A stretch of 64,000 bases of DNA from Luteimonas sp. RC10 (GTDB lineage Bacteria > Pseudomonadota > Gammaproteobacteria > Xanthomonadales > Xanthomonadaceae): contig NZ_JACHYJ010000001.1 of the NCBI RefSeq assembly GCF_014192745.1, positions 723,634 to 787,633 of the forward strand, in the 5' to 3' direction. Under the pieces are notes generated by a model. The model worked only from the letters and a program-made list of their open reading frames with translations. It was not told where the DNA came from and ran no database searches. Made by a program: the position numbers and the translations under genes. Below, piece after piece: positions 10,164-21,047 of the stretch. Within the stretch, counting starts at the first letter, position 1. Every line of letters starts with the position of its first letter.

Positions 10164-10625
10164 TCAGCGGAAGAAGCGCAACAGGGTGCGCCGCAGCCAG
10201 CCGCCGTTCTCGTGGGTACTGGCGAAACCGTTGAGATGCTGCTTGACGGTCGGCGAGTACGCCTTGTCGTCGCTGCGGATATGGTTGAACAACCAGCGCA
10301 CGAGCATCGCGCGCAGCTCATCGAGCATGTCCTCGCCGGCCTGGAAGCGCAGCCGATACTCCTGGACGCGGCGCGCAAACAGTTCGTGGACACGGCGATG
10401 GGCGGCGCAGAACGCATAGCCCGCTTCCTCCATCAGCGCCTCTTCGAACGCGAAATGCGAGAGCGTGTAGTCGACCAGCTCGTCGAGCACCTCGCTGACG
10501 GCTTCGCGCGAGTGCCCGTGCCGCGCGAGCTCGAGCTGATTGATCATGTCGACGATCCGCCGGTGCTGGCCATCGATGACATCGATGCCCGTGTCCAGCT
10601 CGTCCCGCCATACCACTACCGACAT
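10164..10625 (-). CDS. Bacteriohemerythrin
   Basis: A 153-residue four-helix-bundle protein that binds O2 at a di-iron centre. All expected ligands are visible: H21 (DGQHRRI), H57 and E61 (HFAFEE), H76 and H80 (HRRVH), H115 and D120 (HIRSDD). The start [10 protein letters not shown] is the usual family N-terminus. Members act as oxygen carriers or sensors in the cytoplasm, for example supplying O2 or working near chemotaxis and cyclic-di-GMP proteins. No partner domain is fused here and no such gene is adjacent. It is convergent with the LytTR gene. Confidence 0.93.
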   Translation of the reverse strand: MSVVVWRDELDTGIDVIDGQHRRIVDMINQLELARHGHSREAVSEVLDELVDYTLSHFAFEEALMEEAGYAFCAAHRRVHELFARRVQEYRLRFQAGEDMLDELRAMLVRWLFNHIRSDDKAYSPTVKQHLNGFASTHENGGWLRRTLLRFFR

Positions 10626-10752
10626 CGTCCGCGCCCCGCATCCCTCTGGTTGCAGAGCATCTTGGGCGGCGATCCGGGGGCCGGCCTTGATCGGACGCAA
10701 TGACGCCGCGCCGGCCGCGTGCTTGTCCGGCACGCGACCAGCGCAGGTGGGC

Positions 10753-13101
<2,349 letters not shown>

Positions 13102-13204
13102 CGGTTCCGAAAGCTGTCGCGGCAGCAGCGCCGCGGGCGGATTGTGGCCCCCGGGTCGCGGCAGCGGAACCCGTTGACAAGGCCGCCGCGCGCAGGTCCC
13201 GCCG

Positions 13205-13555
13205 CTACCGGCGCCGACGGCGCCAGGGCAGCGGCAGCTGCAACACCACCAGCGCCACCCAGGCCAGACGGCTCGACCAGCTCTCGCGATCGACCGGCAC
13301 CGGCGCCGGTTCCAGTGTGGCCTCGTCCGACAGCGTGTAGGCGCCGGCATCGAGCTCGGCGACGATCGCGCGGGCCCGCGCCAGCTCGGCATCAGGCACG
13401 TGCACCTTGACTCCGCCGATCGCCAGCCGCCATTCCCAGTTCGCCAGCGCCATGTGCGCGTCGCCGACGAAGGCATCGATGCCTTCGGCCTGCAGGCGGC
13501 CGCAGACGAGCTGCGCCTCGAGCGGATCGGTGTAGCGGGCGACAATGACGGTCAT
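13205..13555 (-). CDS. DUF2007 domain protein
   Basis: A 116-residue protein. Residues 1-70 match the DUF2007 pattern, a short ferredoxin-like fold ([19 protein letters not shown], then EGIDAFVGD). A proline-rich stretch and one short hydrophobic segment near the C-terminus (about 93-110) follow, ending in a run of arginines. The family is annotated only as putative signal-transducing. It is divergent from the sialidase-like lipoprotein, with 74 bases between start codons. Confidence 0.8.
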   Translation of the reverse strand: MTVIVARYTDPLEAQLVCGRLQAEGIDAFVGDAHMALANWEWRLAIGGVKVHVPDAELARARAIVAELDAGAYTLSDEATLEPAPVPVDRESWSSRLAWVALVVLQLPLPWRRRRR

Positions 13556-13629
13556 CGGACGGCGACGGCGGCGAACACGGCCAAAGAGTACCCTTGCGCA
13601 CTGAACACGTTCTCACGCCGAGGCTGCGC

Positions 13630-14934
13630 ATGTCCCGTCCGCTCCGCGCTCCGCGCATCGTCCTTCCCAGCCTGCTCGCGCTCGCGTTCGCCGGATGCGG
13701 CGGTCAGGATCCGACCCCGGCCGCGCCCACCGCCCACACCCCGATCGATGCGCCGAGCCAGCGCCTGGACTGGCCGTTGCCGGCCACCGGGCCGGGCTCG
13801 AGCGCGCCCGACCTCGTCGCCGGGCCCGACGGCCTGCTGGTGCTGAGCTGGATCAATTCGCGACAGGGCAGGCGCCACGCGTTCCAGTACGCGCGCTTCG
13901 ACCCGGCCGCGCAGCGCTGGCGCAATGCGCCGACCACGATCGCGATCGGCAACCGCATGTTCGTCAACTGGGCCGACACCCCGCACGTGCTGCCGACGCC
14001 CGACGGCGCGCTGTGGGCGCACTGGCTGCAGAAGCGCGGCGACGCGCCCTACGCCTACGACGTGGTGCTCGCACGCTCGCGCGACGGCGGCGCCAACTGG
14101 AGCGCACCGGTCCCGGCGCACGACGATGGCACCGCCACTGAGCACGGCTTCGTCTCGATGTGGGCGCAGGGCGGCGGCCTCGGCCTGGCCTGGCTCGACG
14201 GCCGCAACACCGGCGGTGGCCATGCCGACGACGCCGGCGGCGACCACGCCGCGCATGAGGGCGCACCGATGACCCTGCGCGCGGCGGTGTTCGACGCCAA
14301 CCTGCAACGCACGGTCGAACACGAGATCGATGCCCGCGTCTGCGATTGCTGCCAGACCGCGGCTGCGGTCACAGGACGCGGTCCGGTGGTCGTCTATCGC
14401 GGCCGCACCGAGGCCGAGGTGCGCGATGTCATGCTGACGCGCCTGGAGAACGGCGCCTGGCGCACGCCGGCACGGGTGCATGCCGACGACTGGACGATGC
14501 CCGCCTGCCCGGTGAACGGACCGTCGGTCGCGGCACAGGGCGATGCGGTGCTGGTGGGCTGGTACACCGCCGCCGGCGATACGCCGCGCGTGCAGCTGGC
14601 GCGCAGCGACGATGCCGGCGACGCCTTCGCCGAGCCGGTGGTGCTCGACAGCGGCCCGGCGGTGCAGGGGCGCGTCGCCGTCGCGCTCGATCAGGCCCAG
14701 GCCTGGGCGGTGTGGCTGCGCGAGGACGACGCCGGCGGCCAGTCGCTGTGGCTCTCGCGCCGCAGCCCGGACCTTTCGACCGAATACGAGCGCATCGAAC
14801 TCGCGCGCCTGCAAGGGCGCGGCCGGGCGACCGGCTTCCCGCAGCTGCAGGTGCTCGGCGGGCAGGCTTACGTGGTCTGGACCGACGTCATCGACGGCGC
14901 GCCGCAGTTGCAGGGCGCGCGGCTCGTGCGCTGA
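13630..14934 (+). CDS. Sialidase-like (BNR repeat) lipoprotein with a CDCC motif
   Basis: A 434-residue exported protein. The N-terminus MSRPLRAPRIVLPSLLALAF leads to a lipobox-like AFAGC, with lipidation predicted at Cys23. The body is a six-bladed-propeller-like sequence with repeated Asp-box forms (SRDGGANW, SDDAGDAFA, SWINSRQG). A cysteine cluster CDCCQTAA sits at about residue 239. Such BNR proteins are often called exo-alpha-sialidase, but the catalytic Arg triad and Tyr/Glu of true sialidases are not evident, so enzymatic sialidase activity is doubtful. The cluster could bind metal or haem-like cofactors. Start at ATG 13630 makes the signal peptide N-terminal. Confidence 0.72.
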   Translation: MSRPLRAPRIVLPSLLALAFAGCGGQDPTPAAPTAHTPIDAPSQRLDWPLPATGPGSSAPDLVAGPDGLLVLSWINSRQGRRHAFQYARFDPAAQRWRNAPTTIAIGNRMFVNWADTPHVLPTPDGALWAHWLQKRGDAPYAYDVVLARSRDGGANWSAPVPAHDDGTATEHGFVSMWAQGGGLGLAWLDGRNTGGGHADDAGGDHAAHEGAPMTLRAAVFDANLQRTVEHEIDARVCDCCQTAAAVTGRGPVVVYRGRTEAEVRDVMLTRLENGAWRTPARVHADDWTMPACPVNGPSVAAQGDAVLVGWYTAAGDTPRVQLARSDDAGDAFAEPVVLDSGPAVQGRVAVALDQAQAWAVWLREDDAGGQSLWLSRRSPDLSTEYERIELARLQGRGRATGFPQLQVLGGQAYVVWTDVIDGAPQLQGARLVR

Positions 14935-14962
14935 CGCGCAGGCGGCGACGCTCGACCAAGCA

Positions 14963-15210
14963 ACTCCCGCGCGCGGGGAGGTCGGCACCGCGCCTGCCTG
15001 TTCCGCCTCGCCCGGACGCATCTCCTCGCGCGCAGCGGAGGTCGGCGCGCAACGCGCCGGGTGGGGCAGGGGTTCGTCGCGGCAAAGCGGCCCCCATCCC
15101 AACCTTCCCCCGCTCTACGGGGGAAGGAGCTAAAAGCTCTCATCGCGCGAGAACACCTCCCCCGCGCGCGGGGGAGGTCGGCGCGCGCAGCGCGCCGGGT
15201 GGGGGAGGAC
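14963..15210. repeat. Cluster of GC-rich palindromic intergenic repeats (REP-like)
   Basis: Between the lipoprotein and tamB are several related palindromes. The best unit is at 15155-15197: perfect 12-base arms with no loop (ACCTCCCCCGCG and its complement, 15155-15178), then CGGCGCGC-GCA-GCGCGCCG (15179-15197), then GGGTGGGGGAG. Degenerate copies sit at 14963-14985, 15021-15068 and 15091-15127. The same unit occurs in reverse orientation at 26122-26174. No gene was seen in this 284-base gap. Confidence 0.75.
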
Positions 15211-15218
15211 CGTCGCGC

Positions 15219-18200
15219 TTACCGCTCGTGCCGCCAGTTCACCGAGCCTCGGTTCTCCAGCGTGCTCGATTCGATTTCGACGTCGAAGCCGCGGCTGAGC
15301 AGGTACTTGAGCGTCAGCACCTGACCGGTCCCCAGCAGCGACACGCCGAAGCCGACATACAGCCGTGGCGAGAGCTGCTTGCCCACGCCCAGCACGCTGC
15401 CGCCGAGTGCACGCGACTGGCTGATGCCGGCGTTGTCGAGTCCGATCTTGCTGCCGAGCTGGCCGGCGATCAGGTCGCCGCCGGCATTGAGCGCGGTGGC
15501 CGCGGCGTCGAGCTGTTGGCCCTCGGCGCTGGTCAGGCTGGAGGCCGAGCGGCCCAGCACGAGGTACGACAGCGCCTGGGAATCGTCGCTGGACGGGTTG
15601 GTCCAGACGTTGACCTGCGGCGCGGAGGCGCGGCCACTGACGTCGATGCCGGCGGTGATGTCCTCGGCATCGATCCGGCGCTCGGCGCGGACATCAAGCA
15701 CCGGGTCGGCGACCGGACTGTTGTTGAAGACCAGATTGCCGCGGGTGACCTTCAGTTCCTGCCCGTAGGCCTTGTAGCGGCCATCGACCGAGAGGCGACC
15801 ATTGCCGGTCATCTCGCGGCCGGGCACGGCGCGCACGCGCAGCTCGCCGCGCATGCGGCCATCGAAGCCGAAGCCGCGCAGGCCGACGTTCTCGCCCACG
15901 CCCACCGTCAGATCCAGCGCCAGCGACGAGGCGGTGCCACTGTCGTCGGGATCGATCGGATCGAGCACGACCACGTCGGGGGAGGCCGACACGCCTTCGC
16001 TCAGGCGTTCGAGATCGAGCAGCGCGACATCGACGAAGACCTTGCCGGTGACGTTGAGCGGTTGCTGCGCCGCATAGCGCACGGTGATATCGGGCGAGGC
16101 GATGATGTGCATGTCGCTGGTGTCGGCGGCCAGCACATCGGTCCCGCGCAGGTTGAGCTCCAGCGGCGTCGCCTCGCCACGCCAGTCCAGCCGGCCGTCG
16201 ATGTCGAGCGTGCCCTTGCCCGAGCGCACGTTGCCGCTGATGCGGGCGCTGCCGTCGGGCAGGGCATCGAGTCCGACGTTGCCGTCTTCGAGCGCGATCG
16301 CCAGCGATGGGATCTCGGTGGTGAAGTCGCGCAACCGCGCCTGGCCGCCGATCGTCGGCTGTGCGCGCGTGCCGCCCAGTTGGATGTCGGCCGTCAAGCG
16401 GCCCTTGGGCTCGACGATGTCGGACGAGAACAGCTCGACGAAGGTCAGGTCCTCGACGTTGGCGACCAGCGAGCCGGACAGCGGCGAGTACGCATCCCAG
16501 CCATTGGTGACCTGCGCCTGCACGCGGCCGGCCTCGTTGAGTGTCGTCGACAGGCGCGCGCTGAGCCGGTTGGCGTCGAACTCCGCATCGAGCACGAGAT
16601 CGTCGTAGGTGATCACGTCGTTGCGCGCGCGCTCGGAGGTGCGTACGCCGCCGCTGGCCGAGCGCACGCTGGCGCTGCCGGCAAAGCCGTTGCCGACCGG
16701 GCGGGCGCGGCCTTCGAGTGCGATCTCGCCGCGCAGCACGAAGGCCTGTCCGCCGTCCTGCTCGGGCAGGTAGGGCGTGGCGAGTGCGAGTGGCAGACGC
16801 TCGCCGCGCACGCTGACGCCCTGGCGCGGCCAGTCCGCGCTGGCACACAGCGAGCCGCCGCCGCTGGAGGCAAAGCAACTGTCCGACAACGTGATGCGCG
16901 CACCGGTCTGGGCGAACTTCGCCGGGCCCTGCAACGCCCAGCTCGCGCCCGTCGTCGGTGCCAGGCGCAGCGTGGCCAGCGTGCCCTGCCAGCCACCGTT
17001 GCGCTGGGAGGCCTCGCCCGACAGCGCCAGTGTGCCGATCTCGCCGCGCGCATCGGCCTGCAGTCGCAGCGCGGTGATCGCGCCGCGTGCCGACACCTGC
17101 ACCGTGTCCAGCGCGACGCCGGCCTGCACGCCGCTGGCCGACACCTCGAGCGTGCCGGCATCGCTGCGCCACGGCAGGCGGCCGTCGATCCGGGCGCTGG
17201 CCGCGGCGTAGTCGCCGAAACGCAGCGCGCTGCCGGTCAGGTCTGCCGCGAGGTCGGGCGCAGTGCGCGCACCGGTGACCCGCAGCGTGCCCTGCAGGGT
17301 GCCGCCGCCCTGCGGCAGGAAATCGGCCAACTGCAACGGCGCCAGCTTGGCGTCGATGTCCAGCGTGTCGGTGATCTTGGCGCGCGCGTCCACGCGGCTG
17401 CCGCCGAGCGTCAGCGCGACCTCGCCTTCGAAATCGTTGCGTCCGGCCTCGCCGGCGTTGCGGGCCGGCCCCTGCATCGCAAACGTCGCGCGGCCGTCGA
17501 GCCGCCGTGCGCGCAGCGTGCCGCCGAGCTGGTCGGCCTCGACGGCCACATCCAGGCCGCCGTCGTCGCGGGTGCTGCCGGTCGTGGCGAACCGGCCGTC
17601 GACCGCGCCCTTCCAATCGCGGGCGAAGTAGCCCGGATCGAAACCGGCCAGGGTCGCGGCGATGTCCCATTGCAAGGCCGGCGCCCAGGCCACATCGCCG
17701 GTCGCATCGAGCGTGCCGGTCGGCATCTCGACGTGCGCGGTGTGCAGGCGCATCCGCTGTGCGTCGCCGCGGCCGTCGAGATCGACCCGTGCACGCAGGC
17801 CGTCGCGTTCGATGCCCGCCTTGCCGATCGCCGCCCATGCCGCGGTGCTGCCGGCGATGCCGAGGTCGGCATCGGCGACGATCGGCGGCGCCGGGTCGGC
17901 GCTGGCGGGGTCGGCTCCGAACTGCACGCCGCGGGCGTTGACCGCGAAGCGGAACCGCACGTCGCCGGGCTCGGCGACATCGGCGTGACCGCGCAGCGTC
18001 ACCCGCCCGTCGAAGGTGTCGACGACCAGCCGTTCGACATCCAGGCGCTGGTCCTCCAGCCGCAGCTTGGAGGGCTGCAGCACGACCGCCAGCGGTGCGG
18101 CGTCGGGCTCGCCGATCGTGACCTTGCCCTGCAGCGTCGCCGCGCCGCCGGTGCCGTCGGCGCGCAGGTCGAAGGCCAGCGGTGTGCCCGGCTCACCGTT

Positions 18201-19166
18201 GCCGACCAGCAGCGAGGGATCGAGCCGTGTGGTGTCGGCGCGCAGCGCCCAGCCCGGATCGTCACGGCCGCGCAACGTGATCAGCGCGCGCAGCGGCGCG
18301 GGTGCATGACCGATCGCCGCGATGTCCAGATGCGCCAGATCGCCGCGTGCGACCAGGCCGATGCGCGGGCGCGTGCGCCCGGGCGGTGCCGGCATCAGCG
18401 CACTGGCGGTGAGATCCATGCGGTAGTCGTCGTCGGGTGCGTAGACGCCGTCGGCGGTGAACCGGCCGCGATCGCTGTCGACGACGATCCCGGTCAACCG
18501 CAACTCGCCCTGCTGCGCATCGAGTCCGCCGCGCAGCGTGCGCACGTCGATCATCGGCTCGCCCAGGCGCGTGACCCGGAAGCCGTCGACGCGGATGGTG
18601 TCGGCCTGCAGCGACAGCGGCAGGTCGATGCGCGGCAGCGAATCGGGCCAGCGCGGCAACTCGAACGGCGTATCGACCGGCGCCGGCAGCTCCAGCACCG
18701 CCTGGTCGATATCGAGCACGTCCAGGCGCAGGCGCCGGCCGACCAGCGGCATCAGCGCCGGGTCGATGGTCACGCGCTCGGCCGCGAAGGTCAGCACGCG
18801 CGGCTCCTCGCATTGTCCGTAGGGCACGGGCTTTTCTTCGACGTCCGGGCAGCTGCGCTGCACGTAGCGCACGTCGTACATCGTCAGCGGGCCCGACGCG
18901 GGGCCCTCGGCCGCCCGCCAGGTCAGTTCGGTGCCGGCCGGCAGGCGTGATGCGATCTGGTGCAGCAGGAAGTCGCGCCCGCCGAAGGTGGTCAGCAGCC
19001 ACCACACCAGGCCGACCACCAGCACCGTCAGCACGGCGATACCGATCGCACTGCGGATCGCCAGCTTGCGTCTGCGTGCGTGTCGGCGCTGGCGCAGTTC
19101 GGCGATGCGCGCCTCGCGCGCTTCGGGAGTCAAGTCGTCGGGCAAACGGTCGCGCCGGAAAGCCAT
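15219..19166 (-). CDS. tamB: Translocation and assembly module inner-membrane subunit TamB
   Basis: A very large protein of 1315 residues anchored in the inner membrane by one helix (about 36-60) after a basic N-terminus. The long periplasmic part is made of repeated amphipathic beta strands and ends in the DUF490/TamB C-terminal domain (about 930-1315, ending DVEIESSTLENRGSVNWRHE). TamB works with TamA in outer-membrane protein assembly and, as an AsmA-like bridge, in phospholipid transport to the outer membrane. It starts 2 bases after the tamA stop, a clear operon. REP-like palindromes follow its stop. Confidence 0.93.
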   Translation of the reverse strand: MAFRRDRLPDDLTPEAREARIAELRQRRHARRRKLAIRSAIGIAVLTVLVVGLVWWLLTTFGGRDFLLHQIASRLPAGTELTWRAAEGPASGPLTMYDVRYVQRSCPDVEEKPVPYGQCEEPRVLTFAAERVTIDPALMPLVGRRLRLDVLDIDQAVLELPAPVDTPFELPRWPDSLPRIDLPLSLQADTIRVDGFRVTRLGEPMIDVRTLRGGLDAQQGELRLTGIVVDSDRGRFTADGVYAPDDDYRMDLTASALMPAPPGRTRPRIGLVARGDLAHLDIAAIGHAPAPLRALITLRGRDDPGWALRADTTRLDPSLLVGNGEPGTPLAFDLRADGTGGAATLQGKVTIGEPDAAPLAVVLQPSKLRLEDQRLDVERLVVDTFDGRVTLRGHADVAEPGDVRFRFAVNARGVQFGADPASADPAPPIVADADLGIAGSTAAWAAIGKAGIERDGLRARVDLDGRGDAQRMRLHTAHVEMPTGTLDATGDVAWAPALQWDIAATLAGFDPGYFARDWKGAVDGRFATTGSTRDDGGLDVAVEADQLGGTLRARRLDGRATFAMQGPARNAGEAGRNDFEGEVALTLGGSRVDARAKITDTLDIDAKLAPLQLADFLPQGGGTLQGTLRVTGARTAPDLAADLTGSALRFGDYAAASARIDGRLPWRSDAGTLEVSASGVQAGVALDTVQVSARGAITALRLQADARGEIGTLALSGEASQRNGGWQGTLATLRLAPTTGASWALQGPAKFAQTGARITLSDSCFASSGGGSLCASADWPRQGVSVRGERLPLALATPYLPEQDGGQAFVLRGEIALEGRARPVGNGFAGSASVRSASGGVRTSERARNDVITYDDLVLDAEFDANRLSARLSTTLNEAGRVQAQVTNGWDAYSPLSGSLVANVEDLTFVELFSSDIVEPKGRLTADIQLGGTRAQPTIGGQARLRDFTTEIPSLAIALEDGNVGLDALPDGSARISGNVRSGKGTLDIDGRLDWRGEATPLELNLRGTDVLAADTSDMHIIASPDITVRYAAQQPLNVTGKVFVDVALLDLERLSEGVSASPDVVVLDPIDPDDSGTASSLALDLTVGVGENVGLRGFGFDGRMRGELRVRAVPGREMTGNGRLSVDGRYKAYGQELKVTRGNLVFNNSPVADPVLDVRAERRIDAEDITAGIDVSGRASAPQVNVWTNPSSDDSQALSYLVLGRSASSLTSAEGQQLDAAATALNAGGDLIAGQLGSKIGLDNAGISQSRALGGSVLGVGKQLSPRLYVGFGVSLLGTGQVLTLKYLLSRGFDVEIESSTLENRGSVNWRHER

Positions 19167-19168
19167 CT

Positions 19169-20983
19169 CTAGAACTCCGCGCCGATGCTCAGGCCGATCG
19201 TGAATGCCGAATCGGGATTGTCGAGGCCGCGGCCGATGTCGAGCTTGAGCGGGCCGACCGGCGACTTGTAGCGTGCGCCGATGCCCACGCCGGTGCGCCA
19301 GTTCGGCGAGGTGCCGTCGAACGCATCGCCGCTGTCGACGAACACCGCTGCGCCGATCGTCTCGGTGAAGTAGCGCTCGAACTCGACGCTGGCGGTGACC
19401 ACGTTCTTGGCGCCCAGCGCGTAGGCCTTGCGGCCGTCGCGTGCGGGAATTCGCGGGCCGACCTCGCGCCAGTCGTAACCGCGGATGCTGCGGTCGCCGC
19501 CGGCGTAGAAGCGCAGGCTCGGCGGCATCGCGACCAGCGCATTGGTGAAGGTGTGGCCGAGCTCGCCACGCACGATCAACCGGCTCGATTCGCCGATGCC
19601 GCGGAACCAGCTTGCACGCGCATGCAACTGGGTGAACGTCGCATCGGAAGCTGCGCCCTCGATGCCGCCGCGCAGCATCACCGAGCCGCCGATGCCTGCA
19701 GTGGGAAACAGCCGGTCGTCGACGTCGATGTACTCGGCGCGCAACGAGGGATAGGCGAACGTGGCGTAGCGGTACAGCGCGCCGGCGAACTCGTCGTCCG
19801 GATCGACCGGGGCGTTGGGGTCTTCCTCGGGCGCGTAGGCCCAGCGCTCGCGCAGCACGTGCAGCGAGGCGACCAGGTTCAGACGGTCGTTGTACTGGCC
19901 GCTGCGGCTGCCGACCAGTTCGACGCGGCGCGAGTCGATGTAATCGGTTTGCTCGTCGGCGGCCTGCAGGCTGGCGGTGTACCAGCCGTCGAGCCAGGCG
20001 AAGGCGGGGATGCGGTACTGCAGCGTCAACGTCTTGCGACGCTGCGCATAGTCGAGCTGCGCCAGCGCCTTGTGACCGCGCATGTTGACGTAGCGGCGCT
20101 CGACGCCGAGCCGGATGCCCGCCCCGCTGTCGGTGCCGTAGCTCACGCCCGAGGTGTAGATGCTGCGCTTGGCCGGCGTCAGCGACACCTCGATCGGCAC
20201 TTCGCGCTCGGCGTTGGCGTCCTCGACCTTGGGCTCGATGTCGATCGTGGAGAAATAGTCGAGCCGCGAGAGCGAGGTGCGCAGGCGGTCGAGGCGGCCC
20301 TGGTGGTAGTAGCTGCCTTCGTCCCAGTAGACCAGGCGCTCGAGCAGTGCGTCGTTGACCACCGGCTCGGGCGACTGCTTGAAGGTCGTCGGGCCCATGT
20401 TGTAGCGCTCGCCGCTGGTCCACACCAGGTCGATGTCGGCGGCGTGGTCGGCGCGGGTGATCTCGACCCGGCGCGATGCGAACTCCGCGTCGAAGTAGCC
20501 GCGCTCGCTGAGGCGACGGCTGAGCCGGTTGCGGCTGCCGTCGTAGTCGGCGTGGTTGAACACACCGCCTTCGCCGGGCACGAAGCTCGCCACGTCGCGT
20601 GCCAGGTAGCGATCCTGGCCGCCGGGGCCGATGATTGCGATATCGCGGTTGCGCACGCGCACCGGCTGGCCGGGATCGACGACGATGCGCACCGCAAAGA
20701 CGTCGTCCTTGCGCTCGCGCTGCACGTCGATCGTCGGCGAGTAATAGCCGAACGGTTCAAGCGCCTTGCGCGTCTGCGATTCGGCCTCGCGGATCAGATA
20801 GGCCATGCGCCGCCCGGACACGTCCTTGCCGATCGCATCGTACAGCGCCAACGAGACGCGCACGTTCTCGGTCATTTCCTCATCGAGGCCCGAGATATCG
20901 ACACGATCGACACGCGCGGCCTGCGCCGCGGCCGACGAGAACACGAGAACGACGGCGGCGAGGCACAACGGGAGGCGAGACAT
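19169..20983 (-). CDS. tamA: Translocation and assembly module outer-membrane subunit TamA
   Basis: A 604-residue Omp85-family protein. A signal peptide (about 1-22, ending AAAQA) is followed by POTRA domains (about 23-260) and a C-terminal 16-strand barrel. The barrel carries the Omp85 hallmark RFYAGGDRSIRGYDW in the loop-6 region and ends in an aromatic residue (SIGAEF). It pairs with TamB. ATG 20983 gives a normal signal peptide; an upstream in-frame start at 21010 is less likely. It leads the tamA-tamB operon. Confidence 0.94.
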   Translation of the reverse strand: MSRLPLCLAAVVLVFSSAAAQAARVDRVDISGLDEEMTENVRVSLALYDAIGKDVSGRRMAYLIREAESQTRKALEPFGYYSPTIDVQRERKDDVFAVRIVVDPGQPVRVRNRDIAIIGPGGQDRYLARDVASFVPGEGGVFNHADYDGSRNRLSRRLSERGYFDAEFASRRVEITRADHAADIDLVWTSGERYNMGPTTFKQSPEPVVNDALLERLVYWDEGSYYHQGRLDRLRTSLSRLDYFSTIDIEPKVEDANAEREVPIEVSLTPAKRSIYTSGVSYGTDSGAGIRLGVERRYVNMRGHKALAQLDYAQRRKTLTLQYRIPAFAWLDGWYTASLQAADEQTDYIDSRRVELVGSRSGQYNDRLNLVASLHVLRERWAYAPEEDPNAPVDPDDEFAGALYRYATFAYPSLRAEYIDVDDRLFPTAGIGGSVMLRGGIEGAASDATFTQLHARASWFRGIGESSRLIVRGELGHTFTNALVAMPPSLRFYAGGDRSIRGYDWREVGPRIPARDGRKAYALGAKNVVTASVEFERYFTETIGAAVFVDSGDAFDGTSPNWRTGVGIGARYKSPVGPLKLDIGRGLDNPDSAFTIGLSIGAEF

Positions 20984-21047
20984 CGGGCGAGGATACCCGG
21001 TGCGCGTCAAGAGTCGATTAACGCCGCGCGATGTTGTTCGCAGTGGC

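Noticed and set aside
14935..15218. Small genes in the gap between the lipoprotein and tamB
   Set aside because: Open frames there run across the palindromic repeats and have no gene-like composition or ribosome-binding site.
14346..18950. Plus-strand open frame of about 1530 codons antisense to tamB
   Set aside because: It is Arg/Gly/Ala/Asp-rich, without domains, and mirrors tamB codon bias; high GC opens the antisense frame. The minus-strand TamB match is clear.
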